Shown: positions 14,821-23,867, numbered from the stretch's first letter. The stretch is DNA of 64,000 nucleotides from Kribbella sp. CA-293567 (GCF_027627575.1 NZ_CP114065.1:434001-498000); one strand, 5' to 3'. Program-made: numbers and translations. Notes: a model not told the origin generated them from the letters alone.

Positions 14821-17445
14821 GTGAGCGTTGCGGAGTTCCGCGGGGGGTCCGGCGGCGGGAACGAAGAACGCAGCCCGGAGATGGGCTTCGACCGCACCCC
14901 ACCTCAGGACCTGGCCGCCGAGCAGTGCGTGCTCGGCGCGATGATGCTCAGCAAGGACGCGATCGCCGACGTCATCGAAACGCTGCGCGGCACGGACTTC
15001 TACCGGCCGGCCCACGAGATCGTCTTCGACGCGGTCACCGACCTGTACGCCCGGGGCGAGCCGGCCGACGCGATCACCGTCGCGGCCGAGCTGGCCAAGC
15101 GCGGCGAGATGACCCGGATCGGCGGCGCGCCGTACGTGCACACTTTGGTCGCCTCGGTGCCGCTGGCCGCCAACGCCGGGTACTACGCGCACATCGTCCG
15201 GGAGAAGGCGATCCTGCGCCGCCTGGTCGAGGCCGGCACTAAGATCGTCCAGATCGGCTACGCCGGCGAGGGCGAGGTCGACGACGTCGTCGACCAGGCC
15301 CAGGCGGAGATCTACTCGGTCACCGAGAAGCGCACCACCGAGGACTACGCGCCGCTGAAGGACATCATGGAGGGCGCCCTCGACGAGATCGAGGCGATCG
15401 ACTCCCGCGGCGACGCGATGGTCGGCGTACCGACCGGCTTCACCGACCTCGACGAGCTCACCAACGGCCTGCACCCCGGCCAGATGGTCATCGTCGCGGC
15501 CAGACCGGCGATGGGCAAAGCGCTCGCACTGGACACTCCACTGCCGACCCCCACCGGCTGGACGACCATGGGTGAGGTGAGCGTCGGAGACCACTTGATC
15601 GACGCCGATGGGCGCCCCACCACGATCGTTGCCGCGACCGAGGTCTTGGTCGACCGCCCGTGTTACGAGATCACGTTCTCCGACGGCAGCACCTTGGTCG
15701 CCGATGCCGAGCACCAGTGGCTGACGGAGACTCGCGCTTCGCGGAAGGCTCGGTGGGCAGCCGAGACCGGCCACAACCGAACCCGCAGTCAGCGACAGTT
15801 CGCCGCAGTGCGGACCACGGCCGAGATCGCCGAAACTCTGCACTGCCCGGGCGCGGAGTTGCGGGTCAATCACTCCATCGACAACGCCTCAGCTCTGGAT
15901 CTGCCCGAGGTCAGCCTTCCGCTGCCGCCGTACGCGCTGGGAGTCTGGCTCGGGGACGGTCATTCGGCATCGGCCCGGTTCACGTCGGCTGATCCGGAAG
16001 TAGCGATGTTCGTGGAGGCCACCGGGTTGATGGTCGGGCAGCAGTCGAGCCTCAACTACTCGCTGCAGTTTCCGCGGGAGTCGCGGCCGGGTCGCGAGTG
16101 TGTCGTCTGCGGAACGCTGTTCGTGCCGAAGACTGTCGAGGTCCGCACCTGCGGGCAGTCCTGTGGAGGCAAGGCGAGATTCCTGTCGCCGGCCGTCGCA
16201 GCTCCGACTTGCCCGGATTGTGGCGCTGCGTATGCGGGCGGCCAGCGTTGCCAGTCCTGTCACGCTGATCACGGCACGGTTCAGGCCGTCCTCCGCAAGA
16301 TCGGCGTCCTGGGCAACAAGCACATCCCAGTCGATTTCCTGCGGGCGTCCGAGAACCAGCGGCGCGAGCTCCTGGCAGGTCTGCTGGACACCGATGGGAC
16401 GGTCAACCCGACGGGCAGTTGCCAGATCACGCTGACCAACGAACGCCTCGCGCTGGATGTCTACGAGCTGATCGTCAGCCTGGGGTACAAGTGCGGACAC
16501 CGAACACGGACCGTCGAGGGGCGTACGCCGGAATCCTCCATCGGGCACGTACTGACCTTCAGTACCGTGGACGACGTCTTCAAGTTGTCGCGAAAGATGA
16601 TCACGCACAAGGAGCGCCGGCCGAAGTCGACGATCCGGATCGGTAACCGGCTGGTCAAGCAGGTCCGCCGGATCGACAGCGTGCCCGTCCGTTGTGTGGA
16701 GGTGGACAACTCCGCCCACCTCTACCTGGCCGGCCGGTCCATGATCCCGACCCACAACTCGACGCTCGGGCTGGATTTCGCCCGGTCGTGCTCGATCAAG
16801 CACGGGCTGACCTCGTGTGTGTTCTCGCTCGAGATGAGCCGCAACGAGATCACCATGCGGTTGCTGTCGGCCGAGGCGAAGGTGCCGCTGCACCACATGC
16901 GCAACGGCAAGATGACCGACGAGGACTGGGCCCGGCTGGCCCGCAAGATGGGTGAGGTCTCGGAGGCGCCGTTGTTCATCGACGACTCGCCGAACCTGAC
17001 GATGATGGAGATCCGCGCCAAGGCCCGCCGGCTGAAGCAGCGGCACGACCTCAAGCTGATCGTGATCGACTACCTCCAGCTGATGACGTCGGGCAAGAAG
17101 GTCGAGTCCCGCCAGCTGGAGGTCTCGGAGTTCTCCCGCTCGATCAAGCTGCTCGCCAAGGAGCTGGAGCTCCCGGTGATCGCGATCTGCCAGCTGAACC
17201 GAGGCTCCGAGCAACGCTCCGACAAGCGGCCGATGGCCTCCGACCTCCGCGAATCGGGATCGCTTGAACAAGATGCCGACGTCGTCATCCTGCTGCACCG
17301 CGAAGACGCCTACGAGCGCGAGTCCACCCGCCCCGGCGAAGCCGACTTCATCGTCGCCAAACACCGCAACGGCCCCACCGCCGACATCGTCGTAGCCTTC
17401 CAGGGCCACTACTCCCGCTTCGTCGACATGGCCCACGACGGCTGA
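14821..17445 (+). CDS. dnaB: Replicative DNA helicase DnaB with intein
   Basis: 874 residues as translated; 461 after splicing. GTG 14821 follows GAGGAGG by 8 nt. The N-terminal domain (about 20-125) binds primase and hexamerises. The RecA-like motor follows, with Walker A ARPAMGK/ST split by the intein between K233 and S647, Walker B LIVIDYLQLM, and the QLNRGSEQR and ESGSLEQDAD motifs. DnaB unwinds DNA at the fork. Splicing is essential for an intact ATP-binding loop, so helicase production depends on intein activity. Only 17 nt separate its stop from the next gene. Confidence 0.98.
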   Translation: MSVAEFRGGSGGGNEERSPEMGFDRTPPQDLAAEQCVLGAMMLSKDAIADVIETLRGTDFYRPAHEIVFDAVTDLYARGEPADAITVAAELAKRGEMTRIGGAPYVHTLVASVPLAANAGYYAHIVREKAILRRLVEAGTKIVQIGYAGEGEVDDVVDQAQAEIYSVTEKRTTEDYAPLKDIMEGALDEIEAIDSRGDAMVGVPTGFTDLDELTNGLHPGQMVIVAARPAMGKALALDTPLPTPTGWTTMGEVSVGDHLIDADGRPTTIVAATEVLVDRPCYEITFSDGSTLVADAEHQWLTETRASRKARWAAETGHNRTRSQRQFAAVRTTAEIAETLHCPGAELRVNHSIDNASALDLPEVSLPLPPYALGVWLGDGHSASARFTSADPEVAMFVEATGLMVGQQSSLNYSLQFPRESRPGRECVVCGTLFVPKTVEVRTCGQSCGGKARFLSPAVAAPTCPDCGAAYAGGQRCQSCHADHGTVQAVLRKIGVLGNKHIPVDFLRASENQRRELLAGLLDTDGTVNPTGSCQITLTNERLALDVYELIVSLGYKCGHRTRTVEGRTPESSIGHVLTFSTVDDVFKLSRKMITHKERRPKSTIRIGNRLVKQVRRIDSVPVRCVEVDNSAHLYLAGRSMIPTHNSTLGLDFARSCSIKHGLTSCVFSLEMSRNEITMRLLSAEAKVPLHHMRNGKMTDEDWARLARKMGEVSEAPLFIDDSPNLTMMEIRAKARRLKQRHDLKLIVIDYLQLMTSGKKVESRQLEVSEFSRSIKLLAKELELPVIAICQLNRGSEQRSDKRPMASDLRESGSLEQDADVVILLHREDAYERESTRPGEADFIVAKHRNGPTADIVVAFQGHYSRFVDMAHDG
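15520..16758 (+). mobile_element. Class 3 intein with LAGLIDADG endonuclease in DnaB
   Basis: 413 residues inserted after the Lys of Walker A (DnaB residues 234-646). It begins with Ala, not Cys or Ser, and ends His412-Asn413 before Ser+1. The class 3 triad is present: Trp67 (block B, EHQW), Cys392 (block F, VRCVEV) and Thr411 (block G, PTHN), in which the block F Cys makes the first branched intermediate. LAGLIDADG helices lie at about intein residues 140 (LGVWLGDG) and 284 (LLAGLLDTDG), so homing is plausible. Between them are CVVC, CGQSC, CPDC and CQSC, a likely zinc-binding insertion. Confidence 0.95.
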
Positions 17446-17462
17446 CGCAAGAATCAACGAAG

Positions 17463-17798
17463 ATGCCGCTGAAGCCCGGGTATCACCGCGGCAAGCATTT
17501 CAGTGCTTGGGTTGACGCGGTGCGGGAGTTCGAACGCGCAGGTCAGTTGGACCAGGCGTTGGAGCTACTCACGAACCTCGTCGCAGCGACTGAGGCGGAA
17601 AGCCGAGCAAATGCGTGCGGGGTGGCGCCCTGGTACTTCGAGCAGATCGCAGTGATCCACCGGCAACGCGGAGATCTGCGCGCCGAGCTGGCGATTCTCG
17701 AACGCTATGCCGAGCAACGGAAAGCGCCCGGTGCCGGCCCGGCGAAGTTGTCCGCCAGGCTCGAGCGGGTTCGCGATCTGATGAAGCCGAGCAGCTAA
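17463..17798 (+). CDS. Small TPR-like helical protein
   Basis: 111 residues, ATG start 17 nt after the dnaB stop. Two helix pairs (FERAGQLDQALELLTNLV and WYFEQIAVIHRQRGDLRAELAILERY) follow the tetratricopeptide pattern, suggesting a protein-protein interaction module. No enzyme motif is visible. Its stop overlaps the converging MerR gene stop by 4 nt. It could share the dnaB transcript. Function unknown. Confidence 0.75.
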   Translation: MPLKPGYHRGKHFSAWVDAVREFERAGQLDQALELLTNLVAATEAESRANACGVAPWYFEQIAVIHRQRGDLRAELAILERYAEQRKAPGAGPAKLSARLERVRDLMKPSS

Positions 17799-18442
17799 GC
17801 CTGATCGTCAGTGAGAGCCTTCCAGCGCTTGGCGGAGATTGATTCCTGGGCGAGGAGGCGGAGGCTGGCGATGATGGTTTCGCCGAGGATGGTGCCGATG
17901 ACGACTGATTCGGCGATCTCGTCGGGGGCGGGGCGGGAGGTGACCGCGGCGACTTCGAGTTCGGTGAACTTCTCCACCGCGTCGGCGTAGGAGTCGAGGG
18001 AGTCGGTGAGGTGTTCCTGGTCGAGGGTGCGGAGGGCCGCGAGGGTCTCGATCAGGGTGGTGAGGGCCGGGGCTTCGGGGTCGATCGACCAGCCGCGGGT
18101 GTTGATCAGGGCGGTGACCTGGGCGGTGGCGGCTTCGCGGGCGGCCGAGGTCGAGGTGAGTTGGCGTTGAGGGGTGATCGCGCGGTGGGCGCGGCCGATC
18201 TTGTCGTGCAGGGGCATGGTTTCTGAGTCCAGGCCCTCGAGCACGTCCTTCACCCGGGCGACCGGCACCTGGGCCAGGTCGACGAGAGCGCGGATCAGGC
18301 GCAGCCGGCGGAGGTGCGCTTCGCCGTACGACGCCTGGTTCGGGCTGGTCAGCTCGCCCGGGGGAAGCAAGTTTTCCCGGAGGTAGTACTTGATCGTCGG
18401 GACCGGAACCCCGGAGACCCGGCTCAGCTCGGCGATCCGCAT
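17795..18442 (-). CDS. MerR family regulator
   Basis: 215 residues. Residues 1-70 are a MerR winged helix (MRIAELSRVSGVPVPTIKYY, then YGEAHLRRLRLIRALV). The C-terminal ~140 residues are helical and ligand-binding in type, with no Cys pattern for metals, so an organic effector is likely. It is divergent from the membrane protein gene at 18534; nested dyads lie between them (18473-18510). It probably regulates itself and that gene. Confidence 0.9.
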   Translation of the reverse strand: MRIAELSRVSGVPVPTIKYYLRENLLPPGELTSPNQASYGEAHLRRLRLIRALVDLAQVPVARVKDVLEGLDSETMPLHDKIGRAHRAITPQRQLTSTSAAREAATAQVTALINTRGWSIDPEAPALTTLIETLAALRTLDQEHLTDSLDSYADAVEKFTELEVAAVTSRPAPDEIAESVVIGTILGETIIASLRLLAQESISAKRWKALTDDQA

Positions 18443-18472
18443 AAAGGTCTTGCCCTTCTTTCGGCTGTGATG

Positions 18473-18510
18473 GATAGTACCAATATCCGTAAGCGGATAC
18501 CTCCACTATC
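18473..18510. promoter_or_regulatory. Nested dyad operator between MerR and membrane gene
   Basis: The inner dyad is TATCCG-TAAG-CGGATA (18484-18499). An outer dyad GATAGT (18473-18478) and ACTATC (18505-18510) is centred within half a base of it. This lies in the divergent promoter, the usual place for MerR binding. Confidence 0.6.
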
Positions 18511-18533
18511 TATTTTGAGAGAAAGGCGCACCC

Positions 18534-18941
18534 ATGGTCCTGAGCGACCCGTCCCGGGACATCGCCGGCACGATCCTGCTCACCATCGTCACGATCCAGG
18601 TCGGCGGCTGGTTGCTGACCAAGGTCGCTCGCGGGGAGGTGCCGATGACGGACTTCCAGAAGTCGTTCGCGCGCGCCGGGCACGGTCACGCCGGCGTACT
18701 GGTCATCCTCAGCCTGGTCGGCCTGCTGTACGTCGACCAGACCAACCTCGAAGGCTTCTTCCTCACCCTCGGGCGCCTGGGCATCCCGATCGCGGCGATC
18801 CTGATGTCGGGCGGCTTCTTCGCCTCGTCGGCCGGCAAGGACCGCACCACGCCGAACCGGTTCGTCGCCATCCTCTGGCTCGGCGCGCTCTCCCTCGCGG
18901 CCGGCGTCCTGACCCTCGGCGTCGGTCTGCTCACCGCCTGA
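18534..18941 (+). CDS. Four-helix membrane protein, MerR-linked
   Basis: 135 residues with four transmembrane helices (about 9-28, 50-68, 76-95, 108-133). A conserved-looking HGHAGVL motif lies at the start of helix two. No transporter or enzyme family is recognised with certainty. It is divergently paired with a MerR regulator across nested dyads, so expression is probably effector-induced. Confidence 0.8.
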   Translation: MVLSDPSRDIAGTILLTIVTIQVGGWLLTKVARGEVPMTDFQKSFARAGHGHAGVLVILSLVGLLYVDQTNLEGFFLTLGRLGIPIAAILMSGGFFASSAGKDRTTPNRFVAILWLGALSLAAGVLTLGVGLLTA

Positions 18942-18984
18942 CTCACCCCGTCAACCGGCAACAGACTGGTCCCCGACCAGCCGA

Positions 18985-19380
18985 TCAGAGCGCGGCGGTC
19001 ACGTCGATCTCGACCAGCTGACCGGGGAAGCCGAGCTGGGCGACGCCGAGCAGGGTGCTGGCCGACGTGAAAGCCGGCGCCAGCGGTGACTCGTTGAGCT
19101 GGATCCACACTTGGCTGAGGTCCTCACGGGCGGCGCTGGCCACATAGATCACAGTCCGTACGACGTCCGTCGGGCCGGCCCCGGCGGACTGCAGCGCGAC
19201 CAGGATGTTCTGAATCACCTGCTCGGTCTGCCCGGCCAGCCCACCGGCGGCGAGCTCACCCGACGGCATCAGCGGACATTGCCCGGCCAGCATCACCAGC
19301 TCCGCGGCCCGGACCTTCGTCACGTGGTGATAGCCGGGGGTCGCATGCAGGGCGGTGGGATTGGAGCGCTCGATCGTCAC
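18985..19380 (-). CDS. RidA family protein
   Basis: 131 residues from GTG 19380, which aligns with the usual family start (MTIERSNPTALHATPGYHHV); an upstream ATG at 19410 is possible. RidA proteins are trimeric enamine/imine deaminases. Family features are GQCPLM, a conserved Arg in DVVRTVIYV, and a C-terminal GQLVEIDVTAAL. It is likely a clean-up enzyme of amino acid metabolism, or a member of a Rid subgroup lacking the canonical substrate. The tyrosine phosphatase gene ends 49 nt upstream. Confidence 0.88.
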   Translation of the reverse strand: MTIERSNPTALHATPGYHHVTKVRAAELVMLAGQCPLMPSGELAAGGLAGQTEQVIQNILVALQSAGAGPTDVVRTVIYVASAAREDLSQVWIQLNESPLAPAFTSASTLLGVAQLGFPGQLVEIDVTAAL

Positions 19381-19429
19381 GCCCAGAGCAAACGCGACCG
19401 GCCGCGCCATCGTCAACGGGATATCCCGA

Positions 19430-19861
19430 TCAGGACGCGCTGAAGCGCCTGACGTAGCGCTTCTGCCACGGCGTTTCGACGGCCTTGGGGTGGTAGTTCG
19501 CCCGTACGAAGGCGACCGCGTCGGTCGGAGCGACTCCGTCGAGCACGGCGAGGCACGCCAGCGCAGTACCGGTTCGGCCGCGGCCGCCTCCGCAGGCCAG
19601 CTCCACTCGCTCCGACGAAGCCCGGTCGAGCACCTCCACCAGCGCATCCCGAGCGTCCCGGCTGTCGGCCGGCAGACGGAAGTCCGGCCAGCGCACCCAT
19701 CGTGAAGCCCACTCGACCTCGGGCGGCTGCCTGTCCAGCAAGTACACCCCGTACTCCGGCAGCGCCCCGCCCGGCAACGGATCGCGCAACCCTCGTCCCC
19801 GCACGAGCCGTCCCGAAGGCAGCTTCAGCACCCCGGCCGCACCCAACTCCCACGTCTCCAC
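19430..19861 (-). CDS. Protein tyrosine phosphatase-like protein
   Basis: 143 residues. A general-acid WPD loop (W58-P59-D60) and the signature loop C90-GGGRG-R96 (CX5R) are both present, followed by TGTALACLAVL. The size fits compact dual-specificity-like phosphatases. The usual His before the catalytic Cys is replaced by Ala (ACGGG), which could alter activity. It may dephosphorylate tyrosine or phosphoinositide-like substrates. It precedes the RidA-like gene on the same strand. Confidence 0.85.
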   Translation of the reverse strand: METWELGAAGVLKLPSGRLVRGRGLRDPLPGGALPEYGVYLLDRQPPEVEWASRWVRWPDFRLPADSRDARDALVEVLDRASSERVELACGGGRGRTGTALACLAVLDGVAPTDAVAFVRANYHPKAVETPWQKRYVRRFSAS

Positions 19862-19895
19862 GCCGCCAAACTACCGGCCCGAGCGCGTACGCCGG

Positions 19896-20777
19896 CTAGA
19901 TCGAGGCAGTCATCAGATCCAGCAGTGCGGTCACGGCCCGGCTCGGTCGCTTGCCGCTCAGAGTAATCGCGGACAACGTCCAAGTGAGCTCCACATCGGT
20001 CAACCGCAGCCGGGTCACTCCTGGCACGTTCTCCAGCTGCATGTCCGGTACGACGGCCACGCCCAGCCCGGCGCGCACGTACTCCGGGACGGTCGTCAGG
20101 TCCGGCACCTCCACCTGCACCCGTCGTGGCAGTCCGGCAAGGTCGAACGCCCGATCCACCGTCGTCCGGTTCCCGAATCCGCGCAGCATGTCGACGAACC
20201 GCTCGCCCGCGAGATCCTCCAGGCGCACCGCAGCGGCCGACGCCAGCCGATGCGTCAACGGCACCAGTGCGACGAACGACACCGTCGCCAGCTCGCGCGG
20301 CTCCAACCCGCTCATCTCCGCCCGGCTCAACCCGACCAGCGCCACGTCGAGCCGGCCGTGCCGGACGTCGTCGGCCAGGCCGCTCGAACCCGTCGGCGAT
20401 GTCGTCACCTGCACCTCGACCAACGGATACCGCTGATAGAACGAGCCGAGCAGGGCCGGTAGGTCGATCAGCCCGAGTCTGGTCATCGTGCCGATCCGGA
20501 CGTTCCCCCGCAGCCCGGTCGACGCCTCCTCGACCACGGCCCGGGCGCGGTCCAGCGCTTCGAGCGCGGCTTTCGCCTCGGGCAGCAGCGCCTCGCCGGC
20601 ATCCGACAAGGTGACGCGGCGGGTGGAGCGATCGAACAGGGTCGTCTTCAGATCGGTCTCCAGTGCACGGATCGCCGCCGAGACGGTCGACTGCACGGTG
20701 AACAGCCGCTGAGCGGCACGAGTGAAGCTCAACTCCTCCGCGACGGCGACGAAGTACTCCAGCTGGCGGCTGTCCAT
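19896..20777 (-). CDS. LysR family regulator
   Basis: 293 residues from ATG 20777. The N-terminal winged helix is MDSRQLEYFVAVAEELSFTR onwards (1-60), followed by a periplasmic-binding-like effector domain (about 90-290). It is divergent from the MFS gene at 20859. A classic T-N11-A site lies at 20785-20803, just upstream of its start, so it very likely controls the MFS exporter and itself. Confidence 0.93.
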   Translation of the reverse strand: MDSRQLEYFVAVAEELSFTRAAQRLFTVQSTVSAAIRALETDLKTTLFDRSTRRVTLSDAGEALLPEAKAALEALDRARAVVEEASTGLRGNVRIGTMTRLGLIDLPALLGSFYQRYPLVEVQVTTSPTGSSGLADDVRHGRLDVALVGLSRAEMSGLEPRELATVSFVALVPLTHRLASAAAVRLEDLAGERFVDMLRGFGNRTTVDRAFDLAGLPRRVQVEVPDLTTVPEYVRAGLGVAVVPDMQLENVPGVTRLRLTDVELTWTLSAITLSGKRPSRAVTALLDLMTASI

Positions 20778-20784
20778 CGACCAA

Positions 20785-20803
20785 TTATCGCCGGAGTCGA
20801 TAA
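20785..20803. promoter_or_regulatory. LysR box (T-N11-A)
   Basis: TTATCG-CCGGAGT-CGATAA, a perfect 6-bp dyad containing ATC-N9-GAT (T-N11-A). It lies between the divergent LysR and MFS genes. Confidence 0.75.
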
Positions 20804-20858
20804 GACAGTGCAAGAAGATTCGTTGGACTCGATAGATCGCAGCAGTGAACCTAGAAGC

Positions 20859-22091
20859 ATGACAACTCTTTCCGGCCACCGCTCGCTCGACCGGGCCGGT
20901 ACTCCCGTTCGGTTCGCGCACGGTGCCGGCTTCTGGATGATCGCCGTCGCCTTCCTGACCACGATGGCGTTCTCCACGGTCCCAACGCCGCTCTACGCGA
21001 TCTACCAGCGCCGCGACGGCTTCCCGACCTTCATGATCACGGTCATCTTCGCCGCCTACGCGGTCGGGGTGATGGTCAGCCTCTACCTGGCCGGTCACGT
21101 CAGCGACTGGCTCGGCCGCCGCCGGGTGGCACTGCTCGCCGTCCTGACCGAGGCGCTCGCCGCGGTGATCTTCCTCTTCTGGCAGGACGTCCCCGGACTG
21201 CTGCTGGCGCGTTTTGTGTCGGGTGTCGGCGTCGGGGTGCTGACGGCGACCGCGACGGCTCACCTCTCCGAGCTGCGGCGGATCTCGCGGCCCGACGAGG
21301 ATCCGAGCCACTCGGCGCTGATCTCCTCGATGGTCAACCTCGGCGGCCTCGCGTTCGGGCCGCTGGTCGGTGGGCTGCTCGCGGAGTACGGGATGAAGCC
21401 GCTGGACCGGCCGTACGAGGTGTTCCTGGTCCTGCTGCTGCTCAGCGCGCTGGGGATCGCGCTGGTGCCGGAGACGGTCGAGCGGCAGGAGGAGCGTCCG
21501 GCGTACCGGCCGCAGCGGGTGGCGTTGCCGAGTGCCGCGAAGCCGCAGTTCTTCGCGACGGCCGTCGGTGCGTTCGCCGCCTTCGCGATCTTCGGACTGT
21601 TCACCTCACTGGCCCCGACCTTCCTGGCCGGCACTCTGCACCAGACTTCGCGGTTGCTGGCGGGCGTCGTCACGTTCGCGGTCTTCCTCGCGGGGGCCGT
21701 GAGCCAGATGCTGTTCGTCCGGTTCAGCCGGCCGCGGCAGCTCAAGCTCGGGCTGGTGCTGATGTCGGCCGGGCTGATCGGGGTCGCGGTCGGTGGGCTG
21801 CTGCCCAGCCTGTGGCTGTTCGTCGCCGGTGGCGTCATCGCGGGAGCCGGTGTCGGCCTGGTCTTCCGCGGCGCCGTCGCGACCGCGGCCTCGCTGGCCG
21901 ACCCGAGTTCACGGGGTGAGGTGCTCGCCGCACTCTTCCTGATCGCGTACGCCGGACTGGCGCTCCCGGTCCTCGCGATCGGCGTCGGGGTGGCCCTGCT
22001 GCCGGCCCAGCTCGCGCTGCTGATCTTCTCCGCGATCATCTTCGTCCTGGTCAACGTGGCCGGACAGCGCATGCTGAAGGCGATGCCCTAG
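20859..22091 (+). CDS. MFS transporter
   Basis: 410 residues from ATG 20859 with twelve predicted helices. MFS motif A appears as GHVSDWLGRRRVALL between helices 2 and 3, and a central loop contains charged residues (PETVERQEERP). It probably exports a small molecule sensed by the divergent LysR protein. An in-frame start at 20808 would overlap the LysR box and is disfavoured. The stop lies 9 nt before the hydrolase gene, so the two may be co-transcribed. Confidence 0.9.
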   Translation: MTTLSGHRSLDRAGTPVRFAHGAGFWMIAVAFLTTMAFSTVPTPLYAIYQRRDGFPTFMITVIFAAYAVGVMVSLYLAGHVSDWLGRRRVALLAVLTEALAAVIFLFWQDVPGLLLARFVSGVGVGVLTATATAHLSELRRISRPDEDPSHSALISSMVNLGGLAFGPLVGGLLAEYGMKPLDRPYEVFLVLLLLSALGIALVPETVERQEERPAYRPQRVALPSAAKPQFFATAVGAFAAFAIFGLFTSLAPTFLAGTLHQTSRLLAGVVTFAVFLAGAVSQMLFVRFSRPRQLKLGLVLMSAGLIGVAVGGLLPSLWLFVAGGVIAGAGVGLVFRGAVATAASLADPSSRGEVLAALFLIAYAGLALPVLAIGVGVALLPAQLALLIFSAIIFVLVNVAGQRMLKAMP

Positions 22092-22100
22092 CCTCCCTGC

Positions 22101-22811
22101 GTGGACATCGAAGCGGGCCAGGTGCGGATCGGGGAGCTGGGCGCGTATCTCGCCCGGCCGGTGGGAGTCGAGGCGGGACCGGGGATGCTGCTGCTGCCGA
22201 TGATCACCGGCATCGGCGAGCAGCTTCGCGACTGGGCGGACGAGCTGGCGGGGCGCGGCATCACCGCGCTGGTCTGGGATCCGTTCAAGGGCCGCAGTAC
22301 GGACGACTCGAGCCGCGAGGAGCTGTTCGCGCTGGCCGACGGACTGGATGACGACACCGCGCTCGCTGAGCAGGCCGCGCTGCTGGATCACCTGCTCGAC
22401 GACCTCGGTTGCACCAGGGCAGGAACGATCGGCTGGTGTCTCGGCGGCCGTTTCAGTTTGTTGCTGGCAGCAAGAGAACCCCGGGTCGCCACGGTGGTCG
22501 CCTACCACCCGACGGTGCCCTCCGAGCTTCGGCCGAACCAGACCCACGACGCGATCGCCGACTCGATCGGCATCACCGCGCCGGTGATGGTGGTCTACCC
22601 GGGCGCCGACGCCGCGGTACCGGTCGCCGATTTCGAGGCGCTGCAGACAGCGCTGCAGAGTCGCGGGACCGGGGCGACGATCACCCACTTCCACCCGGGT
22701 GTCGAGCACGGCTTCGCCGATCGCTTCCGGCATGACAAGCCGGCGAACGTCGACGCCTTCCGGGTGTCCTGGCCGCAGGCTCTCGCGTTCATCGACGCCA
22801 CCACCGCCTGA
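22101..22811 (+). CDS. Dienelactone hydrolase family protein
   Basis: 236 residues from GTG 22101. It has an alpha/beta hydrolase fold with the dienelactone hydrolase triad: Cys113 in GWCLGG, Asp170 in YPGADAAVP, His203 in GVEHGF. Family members hydrolyse dienelactone in chlorocatechol breakdown or act as general carboxylesterases; the substrate here is unknown. It directly follows the LysR-linked MFS gene. Confidence 0.92.
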   Translation: MDIEAGQVRIGELGAYLARPVGVEAGPGMLLLPMITGIGEQLRDWADELAGRGITALVWDPFKGRSTDDSSREELFALADGLDDDTALAEQAALLDHLLDDLGCTRAGTIGWCLGGRFSLLLAAREPRVATVVAYHPTVPSELRPNQTHDAIADSIGITAPVMVVYPGADAAVPVADFEALQTALQSRGTGATITHFHPGVEHGFADRFRHDKPANVDAFRVSWPQALAFIDATTA

Positions 22812-22833
22812 CGGCAACCGGTACGCCGACGCG

Positions 22834-23775
22834 CTACGCCGCCGTACTCGCGCGGCGATGCGCGGTCGGGCTGGTCCCGCGGACGCGTTTGAACGCGACG
22901 CTGAGCGCGAACGCGTTGGCATAGCCGACCTTGCGGGCGATCGACTCGACCGTGTGCGTCGTCTCGCGCAGCAGGTCGGCGGCCAGGGTGATCCGCCAGC
23001 CGGTGAGGTAGGCCATCGGCGCCTCGCCGACCAACCCGCTGAACCGCCTGGCCAGGCTGGCTCGTGAGACCCCGGTCCGCTCGGCCAGCTCCACGACACT
23101 CCACGGATGCGCGGGCTCCTCGTGCAGCAGCCGCAGCGCCAGGCCGACCACCGGATCGCTCTGCGCCTGGTACCACCCCGGCGCGTGCGACTCGGGCCGG
23201 GCGAACCACGCGCGCAAGGTGGTGATCAGTGCCAGGTCGAGCCACCGATCGAGCACCGACTGCTGACCGGGCTCGTCGCGCTGGATCTCGCCGAGCACCA
23301 GCTCCATCACATGACCCGCCACGTCCGCGGCCGGGACCACCAGCACCGGAGGCAACGCGGCCAGCAGCCGGCGGCTGACGTCGCCTTCCAGCTGATAGGT
23401 GCCGCTGACCACCATTGCCTCGCCGTCCGGCCGGCCACCGTGTGTCCGGACGCCGAGCCGGGAACTGTAGTCAATGGGTGCTCCCGGCAACGGTTCGCAG
23501 ACGCCGTACGGGTGGATCCGGAGATTGGGCACCGTGCCGGGCTGGTCGGCGACGACGTACGGCGTCGGGCCGGAGAGCACGGCGACGTCGCCTTGCTCCA
23601 TCCGGATCGGCGGCTGACCGTCCCTGACGATCCAGGCCGAGCCGCGGACGAGGGTCGCCAGTGCCAGCGGTGCCTCGTCGACGATGTGCAGTCCCCAGGG
23701 CGGATCCAGGATGGTCAGGTTGAAAACGCCACCTCGTGCCCGGGTGCCGGCGAGCAGGTCATCCAGGACGTCCAT
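22834..23775 (-). CDS. AraC family regulator with cupin domain
   Basis: 313 residues. Residues about 10-190 form an AraC-type cupin (GDVAVLSGPTPYVVAD). The C-terminal ~95 residues hold two helix-turn-helix motifs (WSVVELAERTGVSRASLARRF and VESIARKVGYANAFALSVAF). It is divergent from the NAD(P)-binding protein gene at 23868. Overlapping CTCAGAC repeats at 23790-23810 between them are likely its sites. Confidence 0.92.
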   Translation of the reverse strand: MDVLDDLLAGTRARGGVFNLTILDPPWGLHIVDEAPLALATLVRGSAWIVRDGQPPIRMEQGDVAVLSGPTPYVVADQPGTVPNLRIHPYGVCEPLPGAPIDYSSRLGVRTHGGRPDGEAMVVSGTYQLEGDVSRRLLAALPPVLVVPAADVAGHVMELVLGEIQRDEPGQQSVLDRWLDLALITTLRAWFARPESHAPGWYQAQSDPVVGLALRLLHEEPAHPWSVVELAERTGVSRASLARRFSGLVGEAPMAYLTGWRITLAADLLRETTHTVESIARKVGYANAFALSVAFKRVRGTSPTAHRRASTAA

Positions 23776-23789
23776 GGCGAGGAGACTAC

Positions 23790-23810
23790 CTCAGACTGAG
23801 ACTCTCAGAC
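23790..23810. promoter_or_regulatory. CTCAGAC repeat pair, AraC site candidate
   Basis: CTCAGAC occurs at 23790-23796 and 23804-23810 as direct repeats, with palindromes CTCAG-A-CTGAG (23790-23800) and TGAGA-C-TCTCA (23797-23807) between. It sits 15 bp upstream of the AraC start. Confidence 0.55.
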
Positions 23811-23867
23811 ATCGAAATGCGCCGGAGAACCATGGTTTGTCTCAGCTGATCACGGTGAACTGAGGTC

